Source: Massilia sp. YIM B02769 (GTDB lineage Bacteria; Pseudomonadota; Gammaproteobacteria; Burkholderiales; Burkholderiaceae_D). Taken from it: a stretch of DNA of 64,000 nt. Both the position numbers and the translations under genes were made by a program. The notes under the pieces were generated by a model. That model saw only the letters and a program-made list of their open reading frames with translations, was not told where the DNA came from and did no database searches. Of this stretch, positions 1-9,302 are shown in pieces; position 1 is the first letter of the stretch; the number at the start of each line of letters is the position of its first letter. Location: contig NZ_JASNRC010000019.1 of the NCBI RefSeq assembly GCF_030411995.1, forward strand, positions 35,359 to 99,358. The letters run 5' to 3'.

Positions 1-165
1 TGCGGCTACAAGGCGGTACGCCCGGGTTACTCGGCCCTGGGCAGCGAGCGCGGCCTGATGCTTCCTTCGCTCGACGACGCCCTGGCGCGCTACATGAAGG
101 CGCTCGAGGAACACGCGGGCGACGACGGCGAACTGGTCGGCGAAGCGGCGCACTACGCAAGCTGA
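1..165 (+). CDS. C-terminal end of an unrecognised protein (5' truncated by window edge)
   Basis: Frame 1 is open from the first base to a TGA at 163-165 and gives 54 residues starting CGYKAVRPGY and ending GEAAHYAS. The tail is partly acidic, with an amphipathic stretch around LDDALARYMKALEEH. A strong terminator follows 15 bases later, which supports a real gene end. The Cys-Gly-Tyr start could belong to a zinc-ribbon-like tail, but I do not recognise the family and assign no function. Confidence 0.6.
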   Translation, partial: CGYKAVRPGYSALGSERGLMLPSLDDALARYMKALEEHAGDDGELVGEAAHYAS

Positions 166-179
166 TTCGCTTCGGCCAC

Positions 180-223
180 CGGCCGCCGCCCGGCGCAGGA
201 CGCGCCGGCGGCGGCCGTTTTTT
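180..223 (+). terminator. Rho-independent terminator
   Basis: A GC-rich stem (GGCCGCCGCC at 181-190, matched by GGCGGCGGCC at 207-216, with an inner GGCGC/GCGCC extension and one bulged C) is followed by six T at 218-223. It lies just after the stop codon at 165 and is in the right direction to end that transcript. Confidence 0.85.
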
Positions 224-325
224 CTGGCGGCTGCGCCGGCCCGCTGCACGCGGCGAGGGCGATGCGGTAACATGCTGCCTGCGCCGGCGTGCCCGGCATT
301 TCCTGCGACTCCTACAGGTTCAGCC

Positions 326-1057
326 TTGAAAATCTTCGTCATCAGTCTGCCGTCCAGCCGCGAGCGGCGCGCCCTCGTCGCGCACAAGCTCGGTTCACGC
401 AACCTTCCCTTCGAGTTCATCGACGCCGTCGACGGCCGCGTCGACAAGCATCCCTATTTGAACAACTACGACGAAGCGAGCTTCCTCGTGCACCGCCGCC
501 GCCGCGCCGCGCCGGGCGAACTCGGTTGCTACGTCAGCCACCTGCTGGCCTGGGAAAAGAGCGTCGAACTAAACGAGCCGATCGTGGTGCTGGAAGACGA
601 TTTCCAGCTGACACCGGACTTCGAGGCCGGGCTGGATTACGTGAGCCGGTTCGCCGACCAAGTGTCGTTCGTGCGCCTGGAGCCGCTGGAAAAGCACACA
701 GTGATGACGTCGGATAAAAGCGCGGGCTTCAGCCTGGTCAAGCAGCTCGACGTCGGCATGTGCATGACGGGCTACGTGATCACGCCGCAGGGCGCGCGCA
801 AATTATTGGCGCATGCGCGCACGATCCGCGCGCCGATCGATTTGTTCCTGAAATATACCTTCGACCACGGCGAGCTGATTCACGCGGTGGTGCCGCACGG
901 GGTGTATCCGACGCACGAGGATTCGGTGATCGGGATCGATGTGCGCAACCAGCGCGAGAAGGGGTTCGTGCTGGGCTTGAAGCGGTTTGCTTACAAGACG
1001 TTTTATCGCTTTGCGAATTTGTTGACGAACCTGGCGAACGGGCTGCGGCGGTTCTAG
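326..1057 (+). CDS. Glycosyltransferase family 25 (LPS biosynthesis type)
   Basis: The protein opens with KIFVISLPSS followed by RR, the usual start of GT25 enzymes (LOS galactosyltransferase LgtB/LpsA type). Further family marks are FEFIDAVDG, GELGCYVSHLLAWEK and the acidic VVLEDDF, which is the likely metal/nucleotide-sugar site. About 243 residues with no membrane segment, so probably a cytoplasmic enzyme adding a sugar to the LPS core. I chose the TTG at 326 because homologous GT25 proteins begin at this point; an ATG at 272 is in frame but adds only a Pro/Ala-rich stretch. The acceptor and donor sugars cannot be read from sequence. It converges on msbA. Confidence 0.82.
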   Translation: MKIFVISLPSSRERRALVAHKLGSRNLPFEFIDAVDGRVDKHPYLNNYDEASFLVHRRRRAAPGELGCYVSHLLAWEKSVELNEPIVVLEDDFQLTPDFEAGLDYVSRFADQVSFVRLEPLEKHTVMTSDKSAGFSLVKQLDVGMCMTGYVITPQGARKLLAHARTIRAPIDLFLKYTFDHGELIHAVVPHGVYPTHEDSVIGIDVRNQREKGFVLGLKRFAYKTFYRFANLLTNLANGLRRF

Positions 1058-1080
1058 CCGGGCCGCGGGCCTTTTGGCTT

Positions 1081-1168
1081 CACGCGTGGGCACGGGAGCG
1101 CCCACCCTACGTCATCGTAGCCGCTGGCCGCAGCATATGTAGGGTGGGCGCTCCGTGCCCACGCGGTG
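1081..1168. repeat. REPIN-like inverted repeat pair, locus 1
   Basis: The left arm at 1081-1110 begins CACGCGTGGGCACG and ends GCCCACCCTAC. The right arm at 1139-1168 begins GTAGGGTGGGCG and ends CCCACGCGGTG. The arms are near-perfect reverse complements separated by 28 bases. The locus lies between two convergent genes and may also act as a bidirectional transcription stop. Related pairs occur near 5.5, 41.0 and 49.65 kb. Confidence 0.8.
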
Positions 1169-1209
1169 ATCGGTAGCAGATAATTCATCCGGCGCGAAGC
1201 CGGAGCCAA

Positions 1210-2940
1210 TCAAGCGTTCGACGCCGCCGCGAACTGCAGGCGATACAGGTTCGCATACATCCCGTTCGCCGCCAGCAGCTCGTCGTGCGTGCCCTGCTCG
1301 ACGATCCGCCCCGCCTCCATCACCACGATCCGGTCCGCGCCCTCGATGGTCGACAAACGGTGCGCGATCACCAGCGTGGTGCGCCCCGCCATCAGCGTAT
1401 CGAGCGCGGCCTGCACCGCGCGTTCGGACTCGTTGTCCAGCGCCGACGTCGCCTCGTCGAGGATCAGCACCGGCGCATCCTTGTAGATCGCGCGCGCGAT
1501 CGCCACGCGCTGGCGCTGGCCGCCCGACAGGCGCATGCCGTTCTCGCCGATCTTCGTCTCCACGCCTTCGGGCAGCTTGGCCACCACGTCGGTCAGGTGC
1601 GCCGCCTTCACGGCCGCGGCCAGGCGTTCGTAGTCGATGCGCTCGGCGCCATAGGCGATGTTGGCCGCCAGCGTGTCGTCGAACAGCACCACGTTCTGGC
1701 TCACCATCGCCAGCTGCTTGCGCAGGCTGGCCATGGTCAGTTCCTCATACGGCACGCCGTCGAGCAGGATGCGGCCCGCCTGCGGGTCGTAGAAGCGCGT
1801 CACCAGGTTCACAAAAGTCGACTTGCCGCCGCCCGACACGCCCACCAGCGCCACGGTCTGGCCCGGCGCCACGTCGAGCGTGACGTTGTTCAACGCCGGC
1901 GCTTGCGCGCCCGGATAGGTAAAGCCCACGTCCTGGAACTGCAGGTGGCCCTGGGCACGGTCGATGGTGCGCGTGCCCGGGTCGTGCTCGACCGGCGCGT
2001 CGATGATCGAGAACACGGTTTCGGCGGCGGCGATCCCGCGCTGCATCGGGCCGTTCACCTCCGCCAGCGATTTCAATGGCGTGAGCAGCATCAGCATCAT
2101 GGTGGTGAAGTTGGTGAACTCGCCGACCGTCATGTCGGACTGGATCGCCATCACGATCACCACCGACACCGCCACCGCCGTGGCGACCTGCGTGATCGGC
2201 GTGGTGGCGGCAAAGGCCACCGTCATGCGCTGCGAGAAGCCGCGCATGGCTTCGCTGCGCTGCTCGAAGCGGCGCCGCTCATAGGCTTCGCCGGCGAACA
2301 CGCGGATCACCTGGTGGCCGCGCGTGGCTTCTTCCACCACCTGCGTCATCTCGGCGGTCACGCGCTGGTTGTCGCGGTTCAGGCGGCGCAGGCGGCCGGT
2401 GGTGGTGCGCACGATGACGGCGGTGAGCGGCACCACCACCATGGCGATCAGGGTCAGGCGCCAGTTCAGGTAGAGCAGCGCGCCCAGCAAACCCAGCACC
2501 ACCAGCACGTCGCGCACGTAGGCCACGAACACCGAGTTGATCATGTCGACCACCTGGCGCACGTCGCCGATCACGGTGTTGATGATCTTGCCGGTCGACT
2601 CTTCGTGGAAGCGCGCCACCGGCAGGCGCAGCACGCGCGAGAAGGCCATGCGGCGCAGGTCGTTCAGCACGCGGCTCAGCACCCAGTTGTTCAGGTAGGC
2701 GGTGGAAAAGGTGAACACGCCGCGCAGCGCGAAGATCGAGATCAGGATGCCCGGCACCAGCCACAGGCTGAATTCCACCTTGTGCGGACCGAAGCCCTTG
2801 TCGAGCAGGAGCTCGAGCGCCTTGGCCAGCAGCGGCTGGGTGGCGGCGGTGCCGGCCATCGCCAGCAGCGCCAGGAAGGCGCGCGAGCGGTAGGGTTTGA
2901 CGATCGCCAGCAGGCGTTTGACGATGGTGCTAGTGTCCAA
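1210..2940 (-). CDS. msbA: Lipid A export ABC transporter (permease-ATPase)
   Basis: This 576-residue half-transporter has an N-terminal membrane domain (about residues 1-310) and a C-terminal ATPase. Visible motifs are Walker A GVSGGGKST, signature LSGGQRQRVAIARA, Walker B LILDEATSALD and the switch-histidine region VIAHRLST. Length and order match MsbA, the homodimeric inner-membrane flippase for lipid A-core. Its start overlaps the end of the O-antigen ligase gene by 11 bases, so the two are co-transcribed and translationally coupled, with LPS genes on both sides. A general lipid or drug exporter is the alternative, but context favours MsbA. Confidence 0.93.
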   Translation of the reverse strand: MDTSTIVKRLLAIVKPYRSRAFLALLAMAGTAATQPLLAKALELLLDKGFGPHKVEFSLWLVPGILISIFALRGVFTFSTAYLNNWVLSRVLNDLRRMAFSRVLRLPVARFHEESTGKIINTVIGDVRQVVDMINSVFVAYVRDVLVVLGLLGALLYLNWRLTLIAMVVVPLTAVIVRTTTGRLRRLNRDNQRVTAEMTQVVEEATRGHQVIRVFAGEAYERRRFEQRSEAMRGFSQRMTVAFAATTPITQVATAVAVSVVIVMAIQSDMTVGEFTNFTTMMLMLLTPLKSLAEVNGPMQRGIAAAETVFSIIDAPVEHDPGTRTIDRAQGHLQFQDVGFTYPGAQAPALNNVTLDVAPGQTVALVGVSGGGKSTFVNLVTRFYDPQAGRILLDGVPYEELTMASLRKQLAMVSQNVVLFDDTLAANIAYGAERIDYERLAAAVKAAHLTDVVAKLPEGVETKIGENGMRLSGGQRQRVAIARAIYKDAPVLILDEATSALDNESERAVQAALDTLMAGRTTLVIAHRLSTIEGADRIVVMEAGRIVEQGTHDELLAANGMYANLYRLQFAAASNA

Positions 2941-4180
2941 ATTCTTCTTTCTGGTTCAGGCTCAGGCCCATGAGGATGAATATCATCAGCGCGTAAAAGA
3001 TGCAGGCTTTACCGGACCAGAACATCATCTCGGTCAGGCCGAAGGCGAAGTAGCCGAGCGCCACCAGCATGCCGGCTAGCGCGGGCGTGCCCGGCGGCTG
3101 CCCGCGTTCGACCGCGGCGCGCGCCTGGCGCGCGAAGAACGCGAACGGCGCGGCCAGGATGCCGAACAAGGCCAGCAGGCCGAACACGCCGCCGTTGGCC
3201 AGCGCCTGCAAGGCGTCATTATGCAGGTGCTGGGCCGGCAGCACCACCGCATCGAGACGCCCCGCGCGCACGTACTGCGCCAGTTCGGCACGTCCGACGT
3301 CGTGGTCGCGCCCCAGCAGGGGGCGTTCGGCGATCAGCATGCCGGCGCCCTTCCACAGCTCGAGGCGGATGCCGAGGTTGGTGAATTTGTCGCCGCCGGC
3401 GTACCAGGTGCGCACGTCGCGGATGCCCTCGTCCACGCGCGCCTGCATGCTGGTGGCCGGGACCAGGTAGAGCACGGCCACCAGCGCCACGGCGACGCCG
3501 AACACGATCCGCACCCGGCCATGGCGCACCAGGCCGTAGCGCACGCACACCAGCGCGCCCAGCGCCGCCGCCAGCCAGGCGCCGCGCGTGCCGGTGATCA
3601 CCAGCGCCAGCACCCCGGCCAGGCCGCCCAGCAGCGGCCACAGGACGGTGCGGCCGGCGCGGCGGAAATCGATGGCCGCCACCAGCGACAGCAAGGCCAG
3701 GGTCAGGACGATGTCGCCGAAGGTGATGGCGTTGATCATGCCGCCCGGCCGCTCGATGCCGAGCACCAGGTGCTGCCAGGCCACCAGGGCAAAGGCGCCG
3801 ATGGCGCCGAGGATCGCGCCCCACCACAGCGCCTGGCGCGGCGGACGCGCCACCAGCACCACGGCCAGGGCGCTGGCCGCGAAGAACATGCGTGCATGCT
3901 TTTCCAGCGAACTACCCGGCTGTTCCGGCCGCAGCAGGAACTGCAGCAGCACCAGGACGAAATTGAACAGGAAGGCCAGCACCACCCAGCGTATCGCGGG
4001 CCAGTGGCGCGCCAGCGCGGCGCGGCTGGCGCGCGGCATGCACAGGGCGCTCAGGAGAAGCAGGAAGCTGGCCAGGCCAATCCCGGGTCCGGTGGTCAGG
4101 CACAGCGCCGGCACCATGAAGACAAGGGCGCCAGTCCATAGCCGCGACGGGGCCATCGTATTCATCAACGTATTGTCCAT
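2930..4180 (-). CDS. waaL: O-antigen ligase family protein
   Basis: A 416-residue polytopic membrane protein, hydrophobic almost throughout, with about ten to twelve predicted helices. The central ITGTRGAWLA resembles the conserved Arg-Gly segment of Wzy_C/WaaL proteins. The large periplasmic loop ends with PAQHLHNDALQALANGGVFG, the HN-containing motif typical of O-antigen ligases. WaaL joins undecaprenol-linked O-antigen to lipid A-core in the periplasm. It is the first gene of a two-gene unit with msbA. A Wzy polymerase of the same superfamily cannot be excluded, but an ABC-dependent O-antigen operon lies nearby and would need a ligase rather than Wzy. Confidence 0.85.
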   Translation of the reverse strand: MDNTLMNTMAPSRLWTGALVFMVPALCLTTGPGIGLASFLLLLSALCMPRASRAALARHWPAIRWVVLAFLFNFVLVLLQFLLRPEQPGSSLEKHARMFFAASALAVVLVARPPRQALWWGAILGAIGAFALVAWQHLVLGIERPGGMINAITFGDIVLTLALLSLVAAIDFRRAGRTVLWPLLGGLAGVLALVITGTRGAWLAAALGALVCVRYGLVRHGRVRIVFGVAVALVAVLYLVPATSMQARVDEGIRDVRTWYAGGDKFTNLGIRLELWKGAGMLIAERPLLGRDHDVGRAELAQYVRAGRLDAVVLPAQHLHNDALQALANGGVFGLLALFGILAAPFAFFARQARAAVERGQPPGTPALAGMLVALGYFAFGLTEMMFWSGKACIFYALMIFILMGLSLNQKEEFGH

Positions 4181-4356
4181 CAGCTCAGAGGTAGGATATT
4201 CTTCCCGGATCAGCAGGCTGTCGGTTGCAGGCCATGCCGTAGGAAAAGAATTTTCAAATCATTATCGCTGAACCCGGCTCGACTGCCAACACGCACCGCC
4301 GCCGGCACACCCGAACAACGCGGCGCTGCATGCAGCGCCAAGAAAGAGAACCACCG

Positions 4357-5427
4357 ATGAACACGGCACCACGGCTTTCCATCCTCGTTCCCGCCTACAA
4401 CGCCGAGCAGCACCTGGAGGCGACCCTGCGCTCGGTGCTCGAGCAGATGGGCCCCGGCCATGACCTGGTCGTCATCGACGACGGCTCGCGCGACGGCACG
4501 GGCGCGGTCGTCACGCAGATGCAGCAGGCCTGGCCGGGATTGGCGATCCGCCTGATCCGCCAGGAGAACGCCGGCCTGGCCACCACGCGCAACCGCCTGC
4601 TCGAGGCCGCCACCGGCGAGTACATCCTCTTCCTCGACGCCGACGACCTGGTCCTGCCCGGCACCCTCGCGGCGCTCGACGGCATTTTCAAACAGCATCG
4701 TCCCGACGTGATCGCGCTCGACTTCAACGACTGGCACCCGCACAACATGCGCCGCACGCGCCCCATCGCGCGCGGCTACCCGGCCGACACCCTGATCAGC
4801 GACCGCGAAGCGATCCTGCGCACCTTCTTCATGGACCGCCAGTGCTATGCCTGGGCCAACGTGATGCGCCGCGAGATCTACCTGCGCCAGCCGGCGCCGC
4901 TGTATCCGCCGGGCCGCACCTTCGAGGACATCACCACCACGCCGCAGCTGATCGCCGACTGCGCCAGCCTGTATCGCCTGGCCCGCCCCTGCTTCGACTA
5001 CCGCCAGCATCCGGGCAGCATGAAGCGCGGCCTGTCGCACAAGTGGTGCATCGATTTTGCCAAGGCGGTGCTGCACATCCACCATCACTTCGGCACGCTG
5101 CCGGTGAGCGACGCGCTGCGCCTGCACGTCGACGCCGCCACCATCCACTTCTACAACGTGATCCTGAAGCGCACCTACGAGATGGGCTGGAGCGAGGGCA
5201 AGGCCGCGCGCGAGGACGTGCGCGCGCTGCTGGCGCAAAACCTGTTCCACCCGCTCGAGGCGGTGCTGGCGGCGATGGAAGGCGAGGTACTGGACAGCCA
5301 CGACCGCCGCGCCGACCGCCGCGCGGCGTCGCAGGTGCGCAAGCTGCTGGCGGGGAACCTGGGCTTCGTGATCGGCAAGGTCCTGGCGCGGAAGATCAAG
5401 GTCTTGCAGCGCAAGGCGGTGGCTTGA
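4357..5427 (+). CDS. Glycosyltransferase family 2
   Basis: About 356 residues. The start RLSILVPAYNAEQHLEATL is the classical GT2 nucleotide-binding beginning, followed by VVIDDGSRDGT and FLDADDLVLPG, whose DADD is the metal-binding DxD motif. The C-terminal 100 residues are helical and Arg/Lys-rich (RRADRRAASQ), ending without a membrane anchor. I prefer the ATG at 4357, preceded by AAAGAGAA, over an in-frame ATG at 4330. It is divergent from waaL and probably builds LPS core or O-antigen; donor and acceptor are unknown. Confidence 0.85.
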   Translation: MNTAPRLSILVPAYNAEQHLEATLRSVLEQMGPGHDLVVIDDGSRDGTGAVVTQMQQAWPGLAIRLIRQENAGLATTRNRLLEAATGEYILFLDADDLVLPGTLAALDGIFKQHRPDVIALDFNDWHPHNMRRTRPIARGYPADTLISDREAILRTFFMDRQCYAWANVMRREIYLRQPAPLYPPGRTFEDITTTPQLIADCASLYRLARPCFDYRQHPGSMKRGLSHKWCIDFAKAVLHIHHHFGTLPVSDALRLHVDAATIHFYNVILKRTYEMGWSEGKAAREDVRALLAQNLFHPLEAVLAAMEGEVLDSHDRRADRRAASQVRKLLAGNLGFVIGKVLARKIKVLQRKAVA

Positions 5428-5453
5428 CCGGTAGCGGTCGTCCCTGACGCGAC

Positions 5454-5571
5454 CGTAGGGTGGGCGCCCCGTGCCCACGCGTGAAGCATGCATGGTGTTG
5501 GCCGCTTTGATGAACACACAGCGCCAACAATGTCCATCGTTTACGCGTGGGCACGGGGCGCCCACCCTACG
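5454..5571. repeat. REPIN-like inverted repeat pair, locus 2
   Basis: The left arm at 5454-5485 starts CGTAGGGTGGGCGCC and ends CCCACGCGTGAA. The right arm at 5541-5571 starts TTACGCGTGGGCACG and ends CCCACCCTACG. The spacer is 55 bases. As at locus 1, it sits between two convergent genes (GT2 and dnaE) where no other terminator is evident. Confidence 0.8.
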
Positions 5572-5633
5572 ATTGTCACTGTAGCGGCCAACGCCAGCAA
5601 ATCCAACAGGCTGCCAGCAAAGCCGTCGCGCCT

Positions 5634-8600
5634 TTAGTACTCGACCGCCACATCCTTCGCGCCGAGATTGAGTTCGAGCGCATGCTTGAGCGCATCCGAT
5701 GGCGCCACGCGCCATTCGTCGCCCAGTTGCAGGATGCATTCCACGCCCTGCGGTTTCACGCGCAGGCTGACCGGCAGGCCGTCCGGGTGGCGGTAAGGCG
5801 ACAGCACCTCGGCCATCTTCGCCGAGCTGATGCCGCACTCGATGTCCATCTCCAGCTTGTGGCCGTAGTGGATGCGCGCCGCGGCGATGTCGAACACCTT
5901 CTCGGCCGTGATGCGCAGGCCGCCGTTGAAGCGGTCTTCCGACACCTTGCCGACCACGAGCAGGAATTCGTCTTCCTTGAAGGCGTTGCGGTTCTGCTCG
6001 AACACCTCGTTGTACACCGTCACCTCGACCACGCCGGTCTTGTCGTCCAGCGCCACGATCAGGATCTTGCCGCGCTGGGTCATCTGGGTACGCACGCCGG
6101 TGATCACGCCGCATAGCATGCGCGGCTCGCGCGACGGTTCCAGGTCCTTCAGCTTGGTCTTGGCGAAGCGCCGCACTTCCCCCGCATACGAGTCGAACAT
6201 GTGGCCCGACAGGTAGTAGCCGAGCGCGATCTTTTCTTCGGCCAGCTTCTGGCGGTCGGTCCACGGGGTCGCCTTCACATAGTCGGGCGGGGCCACCAGG
6301 TCGGAATCGTCGCCGCCGAACAGGCTCACCTGGTTCGCGGCCGCCGCGGCCTGGCCGGCCGCTTCCATCGCGAACGCGACGGAAGCCAGCAGGATCGCGC
6401 GGTCGACGCCGAATGCGTCCATGGCGCCGGCGCGGATCAGCGACTCGATGGTGCGGCGGTTGATCTGCTTGCGGTCGACGCGCTTGCAGAAGTCGAACAG
6501 GTCCTTGAACTTGCCGCCCTCCTGGCGCGCGGCGATGATCGCCTCGATCGCGCCCTGGCCCGCGCCCTTCACGCCGCCCAGGCCGTAGCGGATGTTCGAC
6601 ACCTGCTTGCCAGTGACGGAGCGCGGCGCGCCTTCCGGCGTGAAACGGAACTGCGATTCGTTCACGTCCGGCGGCAAAATCGTGAGTTTGCAGACATCGA
6701 TCGCATCCTCGACCAGGATCTTGATCTTGTCGGTGTCTTCCATCGCCAGCGACATGTTGGCTGCCATGAAGGCGGCCGTGTGGTGCACCTTCAAATAGGC
6801 CGTGTGGTAGGACAGCAGCGCGTAGGCGGCGGCGTGCGATTTATTGAAACCGTAGCCCGCGAACTTTTCCATCAAGTCGAAGATCTCGTCGGCCTTTTCG
6901 GTCGACAGGCCGTCTTTCGCGGCGCCGGCGCGGAAAATCTCGCGGTGCTCGGCCATCTCTTCGGCCTTCTTTTTACCCATCGCGCGGCGCAGCATGTCGG
7001 CGCCGCCCAGCGAGTAGCCGCCGACGATCTGCGCCATCTGCATGACCTGCTCCTGGTAGACCATGATGCCGTAGGTCTCGGACAAGATCGACTCGGTACG
7101 CGGATCGGGGTAATCGAACTTCTCGCCGTGCTTGCGCTTGCAGAAGTCGGGAATCAGGTCCATCGGGCCCGGGCGGTACAGCGCCACCAGCGCAATGATG
7201 TCCTCGAAGCGGTCGGGACGCGCATCCTTCAGCATGCCCTGCATGCCGCGCGACTCCAGCTGGAAGATGGCGACGGTTTTCGCATCGCTCAACAGCTTGT
7301 ACGAAGGCCGGTCGGTCAGCGGCAGGGTTTCGAGATTGAACTCGGCGTCCTGCGGATCGAGCGCGCGGATGTAGTTCACGGCGCGGTCGAGAATCGTCAG
7401 CGTGGTCAGGCCCAGGAAGTCGAACTTGACCAGGCCGACGGCCTCGACGTCGTCCTTGTCGTATTGCGAGACCACACCGGCATCGCCGCCCTGGGTGTAC
7501 AGCGGGCAGAAGTCGGTCAGTTTGCCGGGCGCGATCAGCACGCCGCCGGCGTGCATGCCGATGCCGCGCGTGATGCCTTCGACCTGCTGGGCCAGGTCCA
7601 GCAGCTGCTTGACCTCTTCCTCGTTTTCCAGGCGTTCCTTGAGCAGCGGTTCTTCCTCGATGGCCTCGGCGATCGAGACCGGTTTGCCCGGCTTGAACGG
7701 GATCAGCTTCGAGATGCCGTCGCAGAAGTTGTAGCCGAAGTCGAGCACGCGGCCGACGTCGCGGATCGCGCCTTTTGCGGCCATGGTGCCGAAGGTGGCG
7801 ATCTGCGACACGGCGTCGCGGCCGTACAGGTCCTTCACGTGCTGGATCACCAGTTCGCGCTTTTCCTGGCAAAAGTCGATGTCGAAGTCGGGCATCGAAA
7901 CGCGTTCAGGATTCAGGAAACGCTCGAACAGCAGGTTGTACTTCAACGGGTCCAGATCCGTGATCTTCAGCGCGTAGGCCACCAGCGAGCCGGCACCGGA
8001 GCCGCGGCCCGGGCCGATCGGTACGCCGTTGTTCTTGCCCCACTGGATGAACTCCGCAACGATCAGGAAGTAGCCCGGGAACTTCATCTTGATGATGGTC
8101 TGGTTCTCGAACTCGAGGCGCGCCTCGTAGCGCGGGCGCTCGGCTTCGCGCTTGGCCGGATCGGGGAACAGCTGGATCAGGCGCTCCTCCAACCCCTTCT
8201 TGGTTTCGGCGACCAGGAAGTCGTCGATGGTCATGCCTGCCGGCGTCGGGAAGTCCGGCAGCTGCGGCTTGCCCAGCGTGAGCGTGACGTTGCAGCGCTT
8301 GGCGATTTCGACCGAATTGGCCAGGGCGCCCGGCAAATCCTTGAACAGCTCCGCCATCTCGGCCTGGGATTTGAAACACATCTCCTCGTTGAAGCGGCGC
8401 ACGCGCTTGGCATTCGCCAGCATCTCGCCTTCGGCGATACAGGTGCGCGCCTCGTGGGCGATGAATTCGTCCTTGCTGATGAACTGCACCGGGTGGGTCG
8501 CCACCACCGGCAGGCCCAGGCGGCCGGCCAGCGCCACCGAATGGCGCACCTGCTGTTCCTGGTTCGGCTGGCCGGCGCGCTGGATCTCGATGTAGAAATG

Positions 8601-9131
8601 GCCGGGGAAGATGCGCGCCCAGCGCTCGGCGGCCTTTTCGGCGCGGGCGATGTCGCCGTTGTCGATGGCCTGGCCGACGTCGCCGAAACCGGCGCCCGAG
8701 AGCACGATCAGGGCGTTCGCTTGATTGACTTCCGGCTCCAGCGTGGAGACGGAGGTCGCCAGCGCTTCCAGCCACTCGACGCGCAGCTCGGCGCGGCCCT
8801 TGTACTGGTTGGTGAGCCAGGCTTTCGACAACAAATCGCACAGCTGCAGGTAGCCGCTGCGGTTCTTCGCCAGGATCAGCAAACGGTGCGGCTTGTCGCG
8901 GTTGTCGTCGTTGGTGATCCAGGCGTCGACCCCGACGATCGGCTTGATCCCCTTGCCGCGCGCCGCCTTGTAGAAGCGCACCATGCAGAACATGTTGGCC
9001 AGGTCGGTGACGGCCAGCGCCGGCTGCTGGTCCTTGGCGGCTGCGCCCACCAGGTCGTCGATGCGCACCAGGCCGTCGGCGATCGAGTATTCGGAGTGGA
9101 CGCGGAGATGGGTGAAAGTCGGGGAAGTCAT
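5634..9131 (-). CDS. dnaE: DNA polymerase III alpha subunit
   Basis: A 1165-residue replicative polymerase of the usual DnaE1 length. The N-terminal PHP domain starts FTHLRVHSEYSIADG. The palm carries GPGRGSGAGSLVAY and MPDFDIDFCQEKR, with the catalytic aspartates in PDFDIDF. The fingers region includes MVYQEQVMQ and FNKSHAAAYA. A helix-hairpin-helix and an OB-fold region (LCGVITGVRTQMT) follow near the C-terminus. It acts in the cytoplasm as the DNA-synthesising subunit of the holoenzyme. The gene is intact and stands alone, with a PEP-CTERM gene and its terminator upstream. Confidence 0.97.
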   Translation of the reverse strand: MTSPTFTHLRVHSEYSIADGLVRIDDLVGAAAKDQQPALAVTDLANMFCMVRFYKAARGKGIKPIVGVDAWITNDDNRDKPHRLLILAKNRSGYLQLCDLLSKAWLTNQYKGRAELRVEWLEALATSVSTLEPEVNQANALIVLSGAGFGDVGQAIDNGDIARAEKAAERWARIFPGHFYIEIQRAGQPNQEQQVRHSVALAGRLGLPVVATHPVQFISKDEFIAHEARTCIAEGEMLANAKRVRRFNEEMCFKSQAEMAELFKDLPGALANSVEIAKRCNVTLTLGKPQLPDFPTPAGMTIDDFLVAETKKGLEERLIQLFPDPAKREAERPRYEARLEFENQTIIKMKFPGYFLIVAEFIQWGKNNGVPIGPGRGSGAGSLVAYALKITDLDPLKYNLLFERFLNPERVSMPDFDIDFCQEKRELVIQHVKDLYGRDAVSQIATFGTMAAKGAIRDVGRVLDFGYNFCDGISKLIPFKPGKPVSIAEAIEEEPLLKERLENEEEVKQLLDLAQQVEGITRGIGMHAGGVLIAPGKLTDFCPLYTQGGDAGVVSQYDKDDVEAVGLVKFDFLGLTTLTILDRAVNYIRALDPQDAEFNLETLPLTDRPSYKLLSDAKTVAIFQLESRGMQGMLKDARPDRFEDIIALVALYRPGPMDLIPDFCKRKHGEKFDYPDPRTESILSETYGIMVYQEQVMQMAQIVGGYSLGGADMLRRAMGKKKAEEMAEHREIFRAGAAKDGLSTEKADEIFDLMEKFAGYGFNKSHAAAYALLSYHTAYLKVHHTAAFMAANMSLAMEDTDKIKILVEDAIDVCKLTILPPDVNESQFRFTPEGAPRSVTGKQVSNIRYGLGGVKGAGQGAIEAIIAARQEGGKFKDLFDFCKRVDRKQINRRTIESLIRAGAMDAFGVDRAILLASVAFAMEAAGQAAAAANQVSLFGGDDSDLVAPPDYVKATPWTDRQKLAEEKIALGYYLSGHMFDSYAGEVRRFAKTKLKDLEPSREPRMLCGVITGVRTQMTQRGKILIVALDDKTGVVEVTVYNEVFEQNRNAFKEDEFLLVVGKVSEDRFNGGLRITAEKVFDIAAARIHYGHKLEMDIECGISSAKMAEVLSPYRHPDGLPVSLRVKPQGVECILQLGDEWRVAPSDALKHALELNLGAKDVAVEY

Positions 9132-9257
9132 CCCGTCATTTTACCTCGGCAGGCGGCGCGGCGGTGGGGCCGGGGCCGGTTTTGGCAGCGCCGTCCGGGC
9201 CGCTGCCCCGCAAGGTTAAGTTGCGATTTCACAACAATATGCGACGCAGACGGGCTT

Positions 9258-9282
9258 AAAAAAGCCCGGCCGCGGCCGGGTT
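9258..9282 (-). terminator. Rho-independent terminator after the PEP-CTERM gene
   Basis: On the minus strand the sequence AACCCGGCCGCGGCCGGG leads into CTTTTTTAA. The self-complementary CCCGGCC/GGCCGGG stem followed by six T is a compact intrinsic terminator starting 20 bases after the stop codon of the gene at 9303-10061. It separates that gene from dnaE. Confidence 0.85.
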
Positions 9283-9302
9283 CCCGATGAAGCGCGCGCC
9301 GA

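Noticed and set aside
1..165. Assignment of the truncated first gene to a B12-dependent ribonucleotide reductase
   Set aside because: Only a single Cys-Gly-Tyr is visible. The tail does not match the reductase C-terminus I know, so no function is given.
4210..6264. Long minus-strand frame overlapping the GT2 gene and the end of dnaE
   Set aside because: It is a frame shift shadow of dnaE running through the opposite strand of a clear GT2 gene. No motif or ribosome site.
6201..9290. Very long open frame (over 1000 codons) opposite dnaE, and similar long frames opposite msbA (1285-2973) and the three-domain protein gene (49817-52789)
   Set aside because: They are antisense to well-supported genes, rich in Arg, His, Gln and Ala in the way GC-rich shadow frames are, and contain no recognisable domain.
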